NCBI RefSeq assembly: GCF_001050235.1
Contig: NZ_DF967972.1
Span: 1,564,944 to 1,603,682, forward strand
DNA length: 38,739 nt
Direction of reading: 5' to 3'
Source: Longilinea arvoryzae
GTDB taxonomy: Bacteria; Chloroflexota; Anaerolineae; Anaerolineales; Anaerolineaceae
Part shown: positions 32,289-38,739 of the stretch, in pieces
How the letters are laid out: every line of letters starts with the position of its first letter
Position numbering within the stretch: the first letter of the stretch is position 1
Position numbers and translations under genes: made by a program
The notes under the pieces: generated by a model
The model's database searches: none
What the model was told of the DNA's origin: nothing
Seen by the model: only the letters and a program-made list of their open reading frames with translations

Positions 32289-33509
32289 ATGAACCCAGAT
32301 CAATCGAAGCCTGCATTATTAAAGAGCCGCAATTTCATAACGGGCATTGTGGTGTTCTTCTTGTTCGCCCTGGTCTGCATTTTGATGGGGTGCAATTTGG
32401 ATTCCAGCGCATTGAGCGGCGCGGCTGGCGCTCAGGAAACGATGATCGCGGATTCAATTGCCCTTACGCCCGGCATCACCACGGCAGTGGAAACATCGAT
32501 CCCCGAGCCGGTCGGCGACGGTTCGACCCCCACGCCGCCGGGGCCGACCTCCAGTGAGACGCCGCCGGAACCATTCAGCGGACTCATCGCATACATGGGG
32601 AAAGTGGATGGAAAAACCGATTTAATGCTGGTCGACCTCGGCAGCGGTACGGTAACAGCGTTAACCCGGGATGGCGCGGAGAAAAACAACCCGGTCTGGT
32701 CGCCAAACGGGCGGCAAATTGCCTTTGCCGCGAACGTGGACGAAAATTGGGACATTTACCTGGCGGATCTGTCTTCCGGACAGGTGCTGCGTTTGACCGA
32801 TGCGCCCGCCAAGGACTGGCTGCCCAGTTGGGCGCCGGACGGGCAGTCGATCATCTTCGAGTCGTTTCGAGATGGAAATTTCGAAATTTACCAGGTCGGG
32901 ATCGATGGCAGTAGTCTGGTGCGCCTGAGCGACAACCCGGCCGGAGATGCACATCCCGTATGGTCATCGGATGGACAACGAATTGCCTTCGTGTCGAACC
33001 GGGACGGGAACGCGGATATTTATTCGATGGGGCCGAATGGGGAAGACATTCTCCACCTGACCGGCCAGGACGCTCCGGATTCCAGCCCGGCCTGGTCGCC
33101 GGATTGCCAGTGGATCCTGTATACCTCCTGGAAAAATGGCAAGCCCAGGATCTACCGGATGCGGGCCGACGGCAGCGACTCGTTACCAATCACTCAGGGC
33201 ATCTCGCGTGAAGATTACCCCATCTGGTCCCCGGATGCGAATCACATTCTCTTTGTATCCGGCGAGGTCGGGAAAGAACGGATCATGATTGCCAATCCGG
33301 ATGGCGGCGAACAGCGCATTCTGGCGCAGGAAGCGGGCTATAACATCAATCCGGGCTGGTCGCCCGACAGCCAGTTCATTGTATTCCAGACCTCCAGCGA
33401 TGGTATCAACCGCGTCAAGATCATGAACACCCACGGGGATATTCTTCTGGAAGTATCCCCACCCGGGCAGGATGCCAGCGAACCCGCCTGGCAGCCAGTC
33501 TCAAAATGA
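32289..33509 (+). CDS. TolB-like WD40/PD40-repeat lipoprotein
   Basis: A 406-aa exported lipoprotein. A signal segment (NFITGIVVFFLFALVCILMGC) ends in a lipobox-like LMGC. A short Thr/Pro linker (TSIPEPVGDGSTPTPPGPTSS) leads to a beta-propeller with six PD40-type blades: PVWSPNGRQIAFAAN, PSWAPDGQSIIFESF, PVWSSDGQRIAFVSN, PAWSPDCQWILYTSW, PIWSPDANHILFVSG, PGWSPDSQFIVFQTS, and a partial seventh (PAWQPVSK). The fold is like TolB/DPP propellers and mediates protein binding; it has no protease domain. GAGGG precedes the ATG. It may lie in the sigma/anti-sigma regulon, which is unproven. Confidence 0.92.
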   Translation: MNPDQSKPALLKSRNFITGIVVFFLFALVCILMGCNLDSSALSGAAGAQETMIADSIALTPGITTAVETSIPEPVGDGSTPTPPGPTSSETPPEPFSGLIAYMGKVDGKTDLMLVDLGSGTVTALTRDGAEKNNPVWSPNGRQIAFAANVDENWDIYLADLSSGQVLRLTDAPAKDWLPSWAPDGQSIIFESFRDGNFEIYQVGIDGSSLVRLSDNPAGDAHPVWSSDGQRIAFVSNRDGNADIYSMGPNGEDILHLTGQDAPDSSPAWSPDCQWILYTSWKNGKPRIYRMRADGSDSLPITQGISREDYPIWSPDANHILFVSGEVGKERIMIANPDGGEQRILAQEAGYNINPGWSPDSQFIVFQTSSDGINRVKIMNTHGDILLEVSPPGQDASEPAWQPVSK

Positions 33510-33599
33510 CCCAAACTTTGTAAAATCAATAAGCCGTCCAAAAAGCCGGGCAAACACGCTCCCGATCCGATCGGGCGCATCCGCCGCTGCCTTACACAA

Positions 33600-33651
33600 A
33601 AGTAGGGATCGACCGCCCCCCCAACGAGGGGGAGTGGGCTGATCCCTACTT
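33600..33651. terminator. Bidirectional hairpin between convergent genes
   Basis: AAGTAGGGATC (33600-33610) pairs with GATCCCTACTT (33641-33651). A nested CCCCC/GGGGG pairing lies in the loop. It lies between the convergent WD40-like lipoprotein and binding-protein genes. The stem has A/T-rich ends (TTACACAAAAGTAGGG; CCCTACTTAGTTAGG), fitting a bidirectional terminator or a dispersed palindromic element. CCCGAT-CCG-ATCGGG (33561-33575) and the palindrome CGATCCGGATCG (33692-33703) flank it. Confidence 0.55.
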
Positions 33652-33707
33652 AGTTAGGCAATTTTACCGGGCCTTTTCAGACGATCCTATTCGATCCGGA
33701 TCGTTGA

Positions 33708-34520
33708 CTATTTATTCCAGCCAAAATTCAGTTCAGCCTGCGGCGCCTCTCCCCAGTATTTGGCATTGGGGCCCAACTGCAGGCCTTCGTCTGTCCAGGC
33801 CTTGACGACGTACAGGCCGCTCGAGATGATGGTGCTTTCCTTGCTGCCGTATGTGCCGCCGGCAAGCGCATCCGAATTGAGGATGGCAAAAGCCGGCTGC
33901 GCCAGGCTGGCGAGCATTTCGGGCATCGGGCGGTTGAGGTGAACCAATACGGTATCCTGGTCCACTTTCTGAATCCCGTCCACCGGTGAAATGGGAAGGT
34001 CATTCGAGTCTTTTTCACCGAGAAATCCCAGGAAAACGGTCTTCCAGGCGCTGAAATCACCCTTGTGGAGGGCATTTTGCGGATCGAACCAGCGATTGAA
34101 GTTGGCGACCACGACGTCCGGCGTGATCGGAGTACCGTCGCTGAAGGTCATCCCCGTGCGCAGCGTGAAAATATAATCCAGTTGATCATCCGAAATGACC
34201 CAGGATTCTGCCAGCCCCGCCGCGGGTTTGCCGTTGGCGTCCAACCGCACCAATCCCTCGTACAGATCCTGGCAAATCTTGAGTGAGTCCGCGTCCTGCG
34301 CCAACGCCGGATCCAGCAACAGATCGGCGCTGATCAATTCCTGTCCCGATGTGGACTCTGGCGCAATTGTGCTTGAGGCCGGAACCGTGGCCATTTTTTG
34401 TGAGGTGGGGAGCGCAGACTCGGCCGGTGAAGCAGTCGTTTGCGATTGGCATCCTGTCAACAGGACAAAAATGAGCCCCAATACAAGGAGCGGTTGAAAA
34501 TATTTCACGGTTGTTTTCAT
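33708..34520 (-). CDS. Truncated substrate-binding lipoprotein (SBP_bac_5-like), N-terminal half
   Basis: A 270-aa protein with lipoprotein signal (MKTTVKYFQPLLVLGLIFVLLTGC reads as a signal and lipobox in two parts) and a Ser/Thr-rich linker. The body matches the first lobe of oligopeptide/dipeptide-binding proteins: ICQDLYEGLVRLDANGKPAAGLAESW, YIFTLRTGMTFSDGTPITPDVVVANFNRW, SPVDGIQKVDQDTVLVHLNRPMP, STIISSGLYVVKAW. Family members are about 500-550 aa; this one stops at LNFGWNK, roughly halfway, and the next 200 bp hold no continuation. It is either a truncated gene or a stand-alone lobe. No permease or ATPase genes are nearby. Confidence 0.75.
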   Translation of the reverse strand: MKTTVKYFQPLLVLGLIFVLLTGCQSQTTASPAESALPTSQKMATVPASSTIAPESTSGQELISADLLLDPALAQDADSLKICQDLYEGLVRLDANGKPAAGLAESWVISDDQLDYIFTLRTGMTFSDGTPITPDVVVANFNRWFDPQNALHKGDFSAWKTVFLGFLGEKDSNDLPISPVDGIQKVDQDTVLVHLNRPMPEMLASLAQPAFAILNSDALAGGTYGSKESTIISSGLYVVKAWTDEGLQLGPNAKYWGEAPQAELNFGWNK

Positions 34521-34634
34521 GGCTGTTATGTGATCTCTTTGTTCTTGAACGAATACTTGTTGAAAAGCTTTACAAATCCGGTTGAATCCTTTGTAAGCTT
34601 ATCCCACCCTGAAAATGATCGAACCAATTCGTCT

Positions 34635-34665
34635 ATTATACTAATCGAAGTATCCGGTTTGTCAA
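34635..34665 (-). promoter_or_regulatory. Promoter of the truncated binding-protein gene
   Basis: On the minus strand the consensus -35 TTGACA (34660-34665) is followed after 19 nt by a consensus -10 TATAAT (34635-34640). Both hexamers are perfect but the spacer is 2 nt longer than ideal. The transcript would have a leader of about 110 nt. The 386-bp gap 34521-34906 holds no convincing gene; it is clearly A/T-richer than its neighbours. Confidence 0.5.
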
Positions 34666-34906
34666 CGGGTGAAAATAATTTATCGAAACCGAAAATCGGT
34701 TTGAATCAAAAAACCTCTTTTCGACACTTTTTCTATCCATTAAACGACTACTATATCAAGCCATAAATACTATGGCTGATAATCATTGTTTTATTGCCGG
34801 TAAGGTTTCGCGATTTATCTGTCTGCGCTCAAGTACTTTTGACCGATCGACTGGGGGGCGCACCCATCTGCGAACCGGTCGAATATCAGGAAGATGGAGA
34901 GGGATC

Positions 34907-35356
34907 ATGCATTTTCATCAGGTCCCCAGATCAGAAGACCTAGAACTCGATGATCGATTGGTCAACATTACCGACAGGATATTATCAGGCGAAATGACCA
35001 CGCAAACGGAAACAAATTCGATCGAAATGGAGAATTTACGGAAAATGGTCCTGCTCATCCAGGCGGCCGTCAAGCCCGAACGACCGGATGCAGCCATGGC
35101 CGCGCGGATCAAAGATCGCCTGCAGATGGAATGGAAGGTCGCGCGCAATCGTCAGCCAGGCGCCTGGAGACGGCCGCAGTATGCAATATCGATCGCGCTC
35201 GTGGTTTTATTGTTGGTGGGCCTGGTTGGGTGGGGAATTCCCACCGCGGTTGACCTCCCGGGCGCGGCCAGCGACTTCATGCCCTGGGTTTCATTTCTGG
35301 GCGCATTGAGTATTATCCTGATCGCCATATTGGTATGGACCGATCGCCGTCGTTAG
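34907..35356 (+). CDS. Membrane protein paralogous to the ECF sigma partner
   Basis: A 149-aa protein. It begins with a charged helical N-terminal part (DLELDDRLVNITDRILSGEM; NLRKMVLLIQAAVKPE; ARIKDRLQMEWK) and ends with two transmembrane helices (about 95-112, ISIALVVLLLVGLVGWG; about 125-143, WVSFLGALSIILIAILVW) and a short basic tail. The start at 34907 is supported by GGAGAGGG upstream; the open frame runs 45 codons further. Its similarity to the putative anti-sigma protein at 31593-32105 is visible by eye, but no sigma factor gene is adjacent. It lies 43 bp upstream of the giant repeat lipoprotein and is probably co-transcribed with it. Confidence 0.72.
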   Translation: MHFHQVPRSEDLELDDRLVNITDRILSGEMTTQTETNSIEMENLRKMVLLIQAAVKPERPDAAMAARIKDRLQMEWKVARNRQPGAWRRPQYAISIALVVLLLVGLVGWGIPTAVDLPGAASDFMPWVSFLGALSIILIAILVWTDRRR

Positions 35357-35399
35357 TCGATAACGAACCTCGAAATTTGGTAGGGTTACAAGGGGCCTT

Positions 35400-38300
35400 A
35401 TGAGCAAAAAAACGTTTTCAAGTATCTCTCGATGCATCTATCTGTTTGTGATCCTGGCGCTGATGCTCAGCGCTTGCGGTGCATCCGGCCAACAACTGGC
35501 AGGCGCGGGCGGCGTTGAAGATACGCAGGCGCCTGAATCGACGCAGGCTGAAACGCAAACGCCTCCCGAGGAGACGCAGCCGGCCGCTTCGACGCCAGAA
35601 TCCACCCCGGTCACCCCTTCCGAGGCCCCCGGTAACGTGAGCGAGACACCTCAATCGACGCTTACCGAAACCACCAATACCCCCAAACCCCCGTCTTCCA
35701 GCGCTCCCGCCGGATGGGATCGATCCAGCGTATCCGTCACCGGCAAGTGCCTGACCACGGGCGAGGTCGAATTCACAATCAGCAACACCGGCTCGGCTAT
35801 GACCGGCACAACCAACTGGCGTTTGATCGTGAATGGAAGCGTGGTCCAATCCGGTACGATTCAACTGGGTGACCACGGTTCCCAGACGCTGACCTTCTCC
35901 TATCCGGGCGTCAAGGTCATCCTGGAAGTGGACCAGCGGCCAGGTCACCCGGGCACCGGCAGCGCGCGGGCGGATGACACCTGCTCGGCTCCGACCAATA
36001 CGCCGGTTCCGTCCAAGACTCCGACGGCTACGGCAACCAAGGTGTCCACTCCGACGGCCACGTTCACAGCCACCGCGACCGACGTTCCGACCGCGACAGC
36101 CACATTGACAGTCACCCCGACCAAAACCTCGACCCCAACCCCGACCTTGACTGCCACGCCTTCGTGGGACAAGTCCAGTGTATCGGTCACCGGGAAGTGT
36201 TTGACCACGGGCGAAGTGGAATTCACGATCACGAATACCGGCTCGGCCATGTCCGGCCCGACCAACTGGCGCCTGACCGTGGACGGAACCGTCGTCCAGT
36301 CCGGCACACTAAAGCTGGGCGACCATGAATCCACGACCATGACCTTCTCCTATCCGGGCGTCAAGGCCATCCTGGTGGTCGACCAGCGCCCGGGTCACCC
36401 GGGCAGCAGCTCGCCCCAGGCGGACTTCACCTGCTCGGTTCCGACCGCGACCCCGACGCCGACCCACACCTTCACCCCGACCGTAACGAAGACTCCGACG
36501 GCCACGGCGACGAATACTCCAACCGCGACCTTCACGGCGACTGCGACGAATACTTCCACACCGACCGCCACGATGACACAGACGGCCACTGCTACCAACA
36601 CGCCGACGGCCACGGCAACGCACACCCCGACGGCCACGATGACCCCGACCGCCACAAAGACCTCCACGCCGACCCTGACCCCCACACCTTCATGGGACAA
36701 GTCCAGTGTATCGGTGACCGGCAAATGCCTGACCACGGGCGAAGTCGAATTCACGATCACGAATACCGGCTCAGCCATGTCCGGACCGACCAACTGGCGC
36801 CTGACCGTGGACGGAACCGTCGTCCAATCCGGCACACTCCAGTTGGGCGATCACGAATCCACGACCATGACCTTCTCCTACCCGGGCGTCAAGGCCATCC
36901 TGGTGGTCGACCAGCGGCCGGGTCACCCCGGCAGCAGCTCGCCCCAGGCGGACTTCATCTGCTCGGTTCCGACCGCGACCCCGACGGCCACGGCGACGCA
37001 TACCCCAACCGCGACGATGACCCCGACGGCCACTGCCACCAATACGCCAACGGCTACGTTCACTCCGACCGTCACGGCGACCAATACCCCAACAGCAACC
37101 TTCACGGCGACTGCGACCAAGACCTCTACTCCCACAGCCACCTTTACACCGACTGCGACAAATACTTCCACTCCGACGGCCACGCTGACCCCGACCGCCA
37201 CCAAGACCTCCACACCGACCCTGACCCCCACGCCTTCATGGGACAAGTCCAGTGTTTCGGTGACCGGCAAGTGTTTGACCACGGGCGAAGTCGAATTCAC
37301 GATCACCAACACCGGTTCGGCCATGTCCGGCCCGACCAACTGGCGCCTGACCGTGGATGGAACCGTCGTCCAATCCGGCACGCTCCAGTTGGGTGATCAC
37401 GAATCCACGACCATGACGTTCTCGTATCCGGGCGTCAAGGCCATCCTGGTGGTCGACCAGCGGCCGGGTCACCCCGGCAGCAGCAGCCCGCAGGCGGACT
37501 TCATCTGCTCGGTTCCGACCGCGACCCCGACGCCGACCCACACCTTCACCCCGACCGTAACCAAGACCCCGACGGCCACCGCTACCAATACTCCGACTGC
37601 GACCTTCACGGCGACTGCGACCAAGACCTCTACTCCCACAGCCACCTTTACACCGACCGCGACGAATACTTCCACCCCGACCGCCACGGCCACGATGACG
37701 CCGACGGCCACCAAGACCTCCACGCCGACCCTGACCCCCACACCTTCATGGGACAAGTCCAGTGTTTCGGTGACCGGTAAGTGCAAAGTCACGGGCGAGG
37801 TTGAATTCACGATCACCAATACCGGCTCAGCCATGTCCGGCCCGACCAACTGGCGCCTGACCGTGGACGGAACCGTCGTCCAATCCGGCACACTCCAGTT
37901 GGGCGATCACGAATCCACGACCATGACCTTCTCCTACCCGGGCGTCAAGGCCATCCTGGTGGTCGACCAGCGGCCGGGTCACCCCGGCAGCAGCTCGCCC
38001 CAGGCGGACTTCATCTGCTCGGTTCCTACCGCGACCCCGACGCCGACCCACACCTTCACTCCGACCGTAACGAAGACCCCGACGGCCACGGCGACGAATA
38101 CCCCAACGGTGACTTATACGCCTACCGCCACTGCGACAAACACGCCGACGGCGACGTTTACTCCGACCGCCACGGCTACACACACACCGACCGCCACGGC
38201 CACGCACACCCCAACGGCAACCTTTACGCCGACCGCCACTGCGACCAATACGCCTACTGCCACGTTCACTCCGACCGCCACGGCAACGAACACTCCGACG

Positions 38301-38739
38301 GCGACGATGACGCCGACCGTCACCAAGACTTCCACGCCAACCCTGACCCCCACGCCTTCGTGGGACAAGTCCAGTGTATCGGTGACCGGTAAGTGCAAAG
38401 TCACGGGTGAAGTGGAATTCACGATCACGAATACCGGCTCGGCCATGTCCGGCCCGACGACCTGGCGCCTGACCGTGGATGGGACTGTCGTCCAATCCGG
38501 CACGCTCCAGTTGGGTGACCATGAATCCATGACCATGACGTTCTCGTATCCGGGCCTCAAGGCCATCCTGGTAGTCGACCAGCGGCCCGGTCACCCGGGC
38601 AGCAGCTCGCCGCAGGCGGACTTCATCTGCTCGGTTCCGACCGCAACCCCCACGCCGACCCATACCTTCACCCCGACTGTAACGAAGACCCCGACGGCTA
38701 CGGCGACGAATACTCCTACCGCGACCTTCACCCCAACTG
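35400..38739 (+). CDS. Giant repetitive lipoprotein, open at the right edge
   Basis: The frame runs uninterrupted from ATG 35400 to the window end (1113 codons so far), with no stop. The N-terminus ([20 protein letters not shown]) ends in a perfect lipobox, LSAC with Cys26, so it is anchored by lipid. A Thr/Pro/Glu-rich stretch (27-105) is followed by six copies of a 90-residue domain (W to C): 106-195, 256-345, 432-521, 614-703, 784-873, 988-1077. They alternate with Thr/Pro linkers of 60, 86, 92, 80 and 114 residues. Each domain starts [12 protein letters not shown] and ends in xxCS, giving two conserved Cys for a possible disulfide, and reads as beta-sandwich-like with no known family recognised. 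The protein is probably a surface stalk or adhesin (inference). Confidence 0.88.
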   Translation, partial: MSKKTFSSISRCIYLFVILALMLSACGASGQQLAGAGGVEDTQAPESTQAETQTPPEETQPAASTPESTPVTPSEAPGNVSETPQSTLTETTNTPKPPSSSAPAGWDRSSVSVTGKCLTTGEVEFTISNTGSAMTGTTNWRLIVNGSVVQSGTIQLGDHGSQTLTFSYPGVKVILEVDQRPGHPGTGSARADDTCSAPTNTPVPSKTPTATATKVSTPTATFTATATDVPTATATLTVTPTKTSTPTPTLTATPSWDKSSVSVTGKCLTTGEVEFTITNTGSAMSGPTNWRLTVDGTVVQSGTLKLGDHESTTMTFSYPGVKAILVVDQRPGHPGSSSPQADFTCSVPTATPTPTHTFTPTVTKTPTATATNTPTATFTATATNTSTPTATMTQTATATNTPTATATHTPTATMTPTATKTSTPTLTPTPSWDKSSVSVTGKCLTTGEVEFTITNTGSAMSGPTNWRLTVDGTVVQSGTLQLGDHESTTMTFSYPGVKAILVVDQRPGHPGSSSPQADFICSVPTATPTATATHTPTATMTPTATATNTPTATFTPTVTATNTPTATFTATATKTSTPTATFTPTATNTSTPTATLTPTATKTSTPTLTPTPSWDKSSVSVTGKCLTTGEVEFTITNTGSAMSGPTNWRLTVDGTVVQSGTLQLGDHESTTMTFSYPGVKAILVVDQRPGHPGSSSPQADFICSVPTATPTPTHTFTPTVTKTPTATATNTPTATFTATATKTSTPTATFTPTATNTSTPTATATMTPTATKTSTPTLTPTPSWDKSSVSVTGKCKVTGEVEFTITNTGSAMSGPTNWRLTVDGTVVQSGTLQLGDHESTTMTFSYPGVKAILVVDQRPGHPGSSSPQADFICSVPTATPTPTHTFTPTVTKTPTATATNTPTVTYTPTATATNTPTATFTPTATATHTPTATATHTPTATFTPTATATNTPTATFTPTATATNTPTATMTPTVTKTSTPTLTPTPSWDKSSVSVTGKCKVTGEVEFTITNTGSAMSGPTTWRLTVDGTVVQSGTLQLGDHESMTMTFSYPGLKAILVVDQRPGHPGSSSPQADFICSVPTATPTPTHTFTPTVTKTPTATATNTPTATFTPT
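35715..38630 (+). repeat. Six 270-bp coding repeats of a 90-aa domain
   Basis: Copies lie at 35715-35984, 36165-36434, 36693-36962, 37239-37508, 37749-38018 and 38361-38630, all in one frame and all exactly 90 codons. Copy 1 is the most diverged ([24 protein letters not shown]). Copies 2-6 are nearly identical ([33 protein letters not shown]). Copies 2-4 read GKCLTTGEV and copies 5-6 read GKCKVTGEV, suggesting two subfamilies and recent duplication or gene conversion. Confidence 0.93.
35985..38739 (+). repeat. Low-complexity Thr/Pro linkers between repeats
   Basis: Stretches at 35985-36164, 36435-36692, 36963-37238, 37509-37748, 38019-38360 and from 38631 to the edge encode short variants of [15 protein letters not shown] and end in the shared [11 protein letters not shown] before each domain. 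Their lengths differ (180, 258, 276, 240 and 342 bp), consistent with slippage or unequal crossing-over. The reading frame is kept throughout. Confidence 0.9.

Noticed and set aside
35418..38663. Minus-strand open frames rich in VAVGV and GRRR opposite the giant lipoprotein gene
   Set aside because: They are shadows of the repetitive Thr/Pro codons on the plus strand: low complexity, no starts with ribosome sites, and they repeat with the domain array.
35985..38739. Repeat array as a CRISPR
   Set aside because: The repeats are coding, 270 bp long and in frame, with repetitive low-complexity linkers instead of unique short spacers.

Overview
ORGANISM. The window reads as a chromosome segment of an anaerobic member of the Chloroflexota, most likely class Anaerolineae. 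The reasons are moderately high GC, lipoproteins with long Thr/Pro linkers ([13 protein letters not shown]), large cyclase/ATPase/TPR proteins, and oxygen-sensitive Fe-S, Mo and NiFe enzymes. This placement is inference; there is no rRNA or marker gene here. LAYOUT. (1) 1-1342: the start of a probable sugar-ABC lipoprotein (minus strand, cut by the window edge) and a LacI-family repressor with its own promoter and two identical TTAAGCGCTTAA operators. (2) 1425-3548, minus: a PaaK-like AMP-dependent CoA ligase and a DUF4213/DUF364 heavy-metal-chelation-type protein. (3) 3828-7533, plus: a small unknown protein, a 328-aa unknown protein and a GAF/NarL-type two-component system. (4) 7562-12820, minus: five tightly packed genes for a multi-FeS/FAD oxidoreductase with HdrB-like CCG domains, a small CxxC protein, a SAM methyltransferase, a C-GCAxxG-C-C protein and a radical SAM protein. 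These match the set NCBI names after Desulfovibrio DVU_1555-1557 and TrsS/TrsM. (5) 13151-22993, plus: a single-chain molybdenum hydroxylase whose cluster cysteines and catalytic Glu fall at the same residue numbers as in D. gigas aldehyde oxidoreductase, then a four-cluster ferredoxin, then a seven-subunit group 4 membrane [NiFe] hydrogenase. (6) 23117-25702, plus: YqeB-like, XdhC-like and MocA-like proteins, the accessory set of selenium-dependent molybdenum hydroxylases. (7) 25883-33509, plus: a protein with two complementary half-cyclase domains, AAA ATPase and TPRs; a cyclic-nucleotide-binding protein; an ECF sigma factor with a membrane partner; and a WD40-like lipoprotein. (8) 33708-38739: a half-length oligopeptide-binding-type lipoprotein (minus), a paralogue of the sigma partner, and an open-ended giant lipoprotein with at least six 90-residue repeats. 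HOW IT WORKS TOGETHER. Regions 2, 4, 5 and 6 look like one locus. The Mo hydroxylase would oxidise an aldehyde or heterocycle and pass electrons through its two [2Fe-2S] clusters and the ferredoxin to the proton/ion-pumping hydrogenase, analogous to formate hydrogenlyase with the formate dehydrogenase replaced. XdhC/MocA/YqeB would mature the Mo (and possibly Se) centre. The role of the five-gene minus operon is unknown. This coupling of a selenium-type Mo hydroxylase to a group 4 hydrogenase is the best candidate in the window for an undescribed system.
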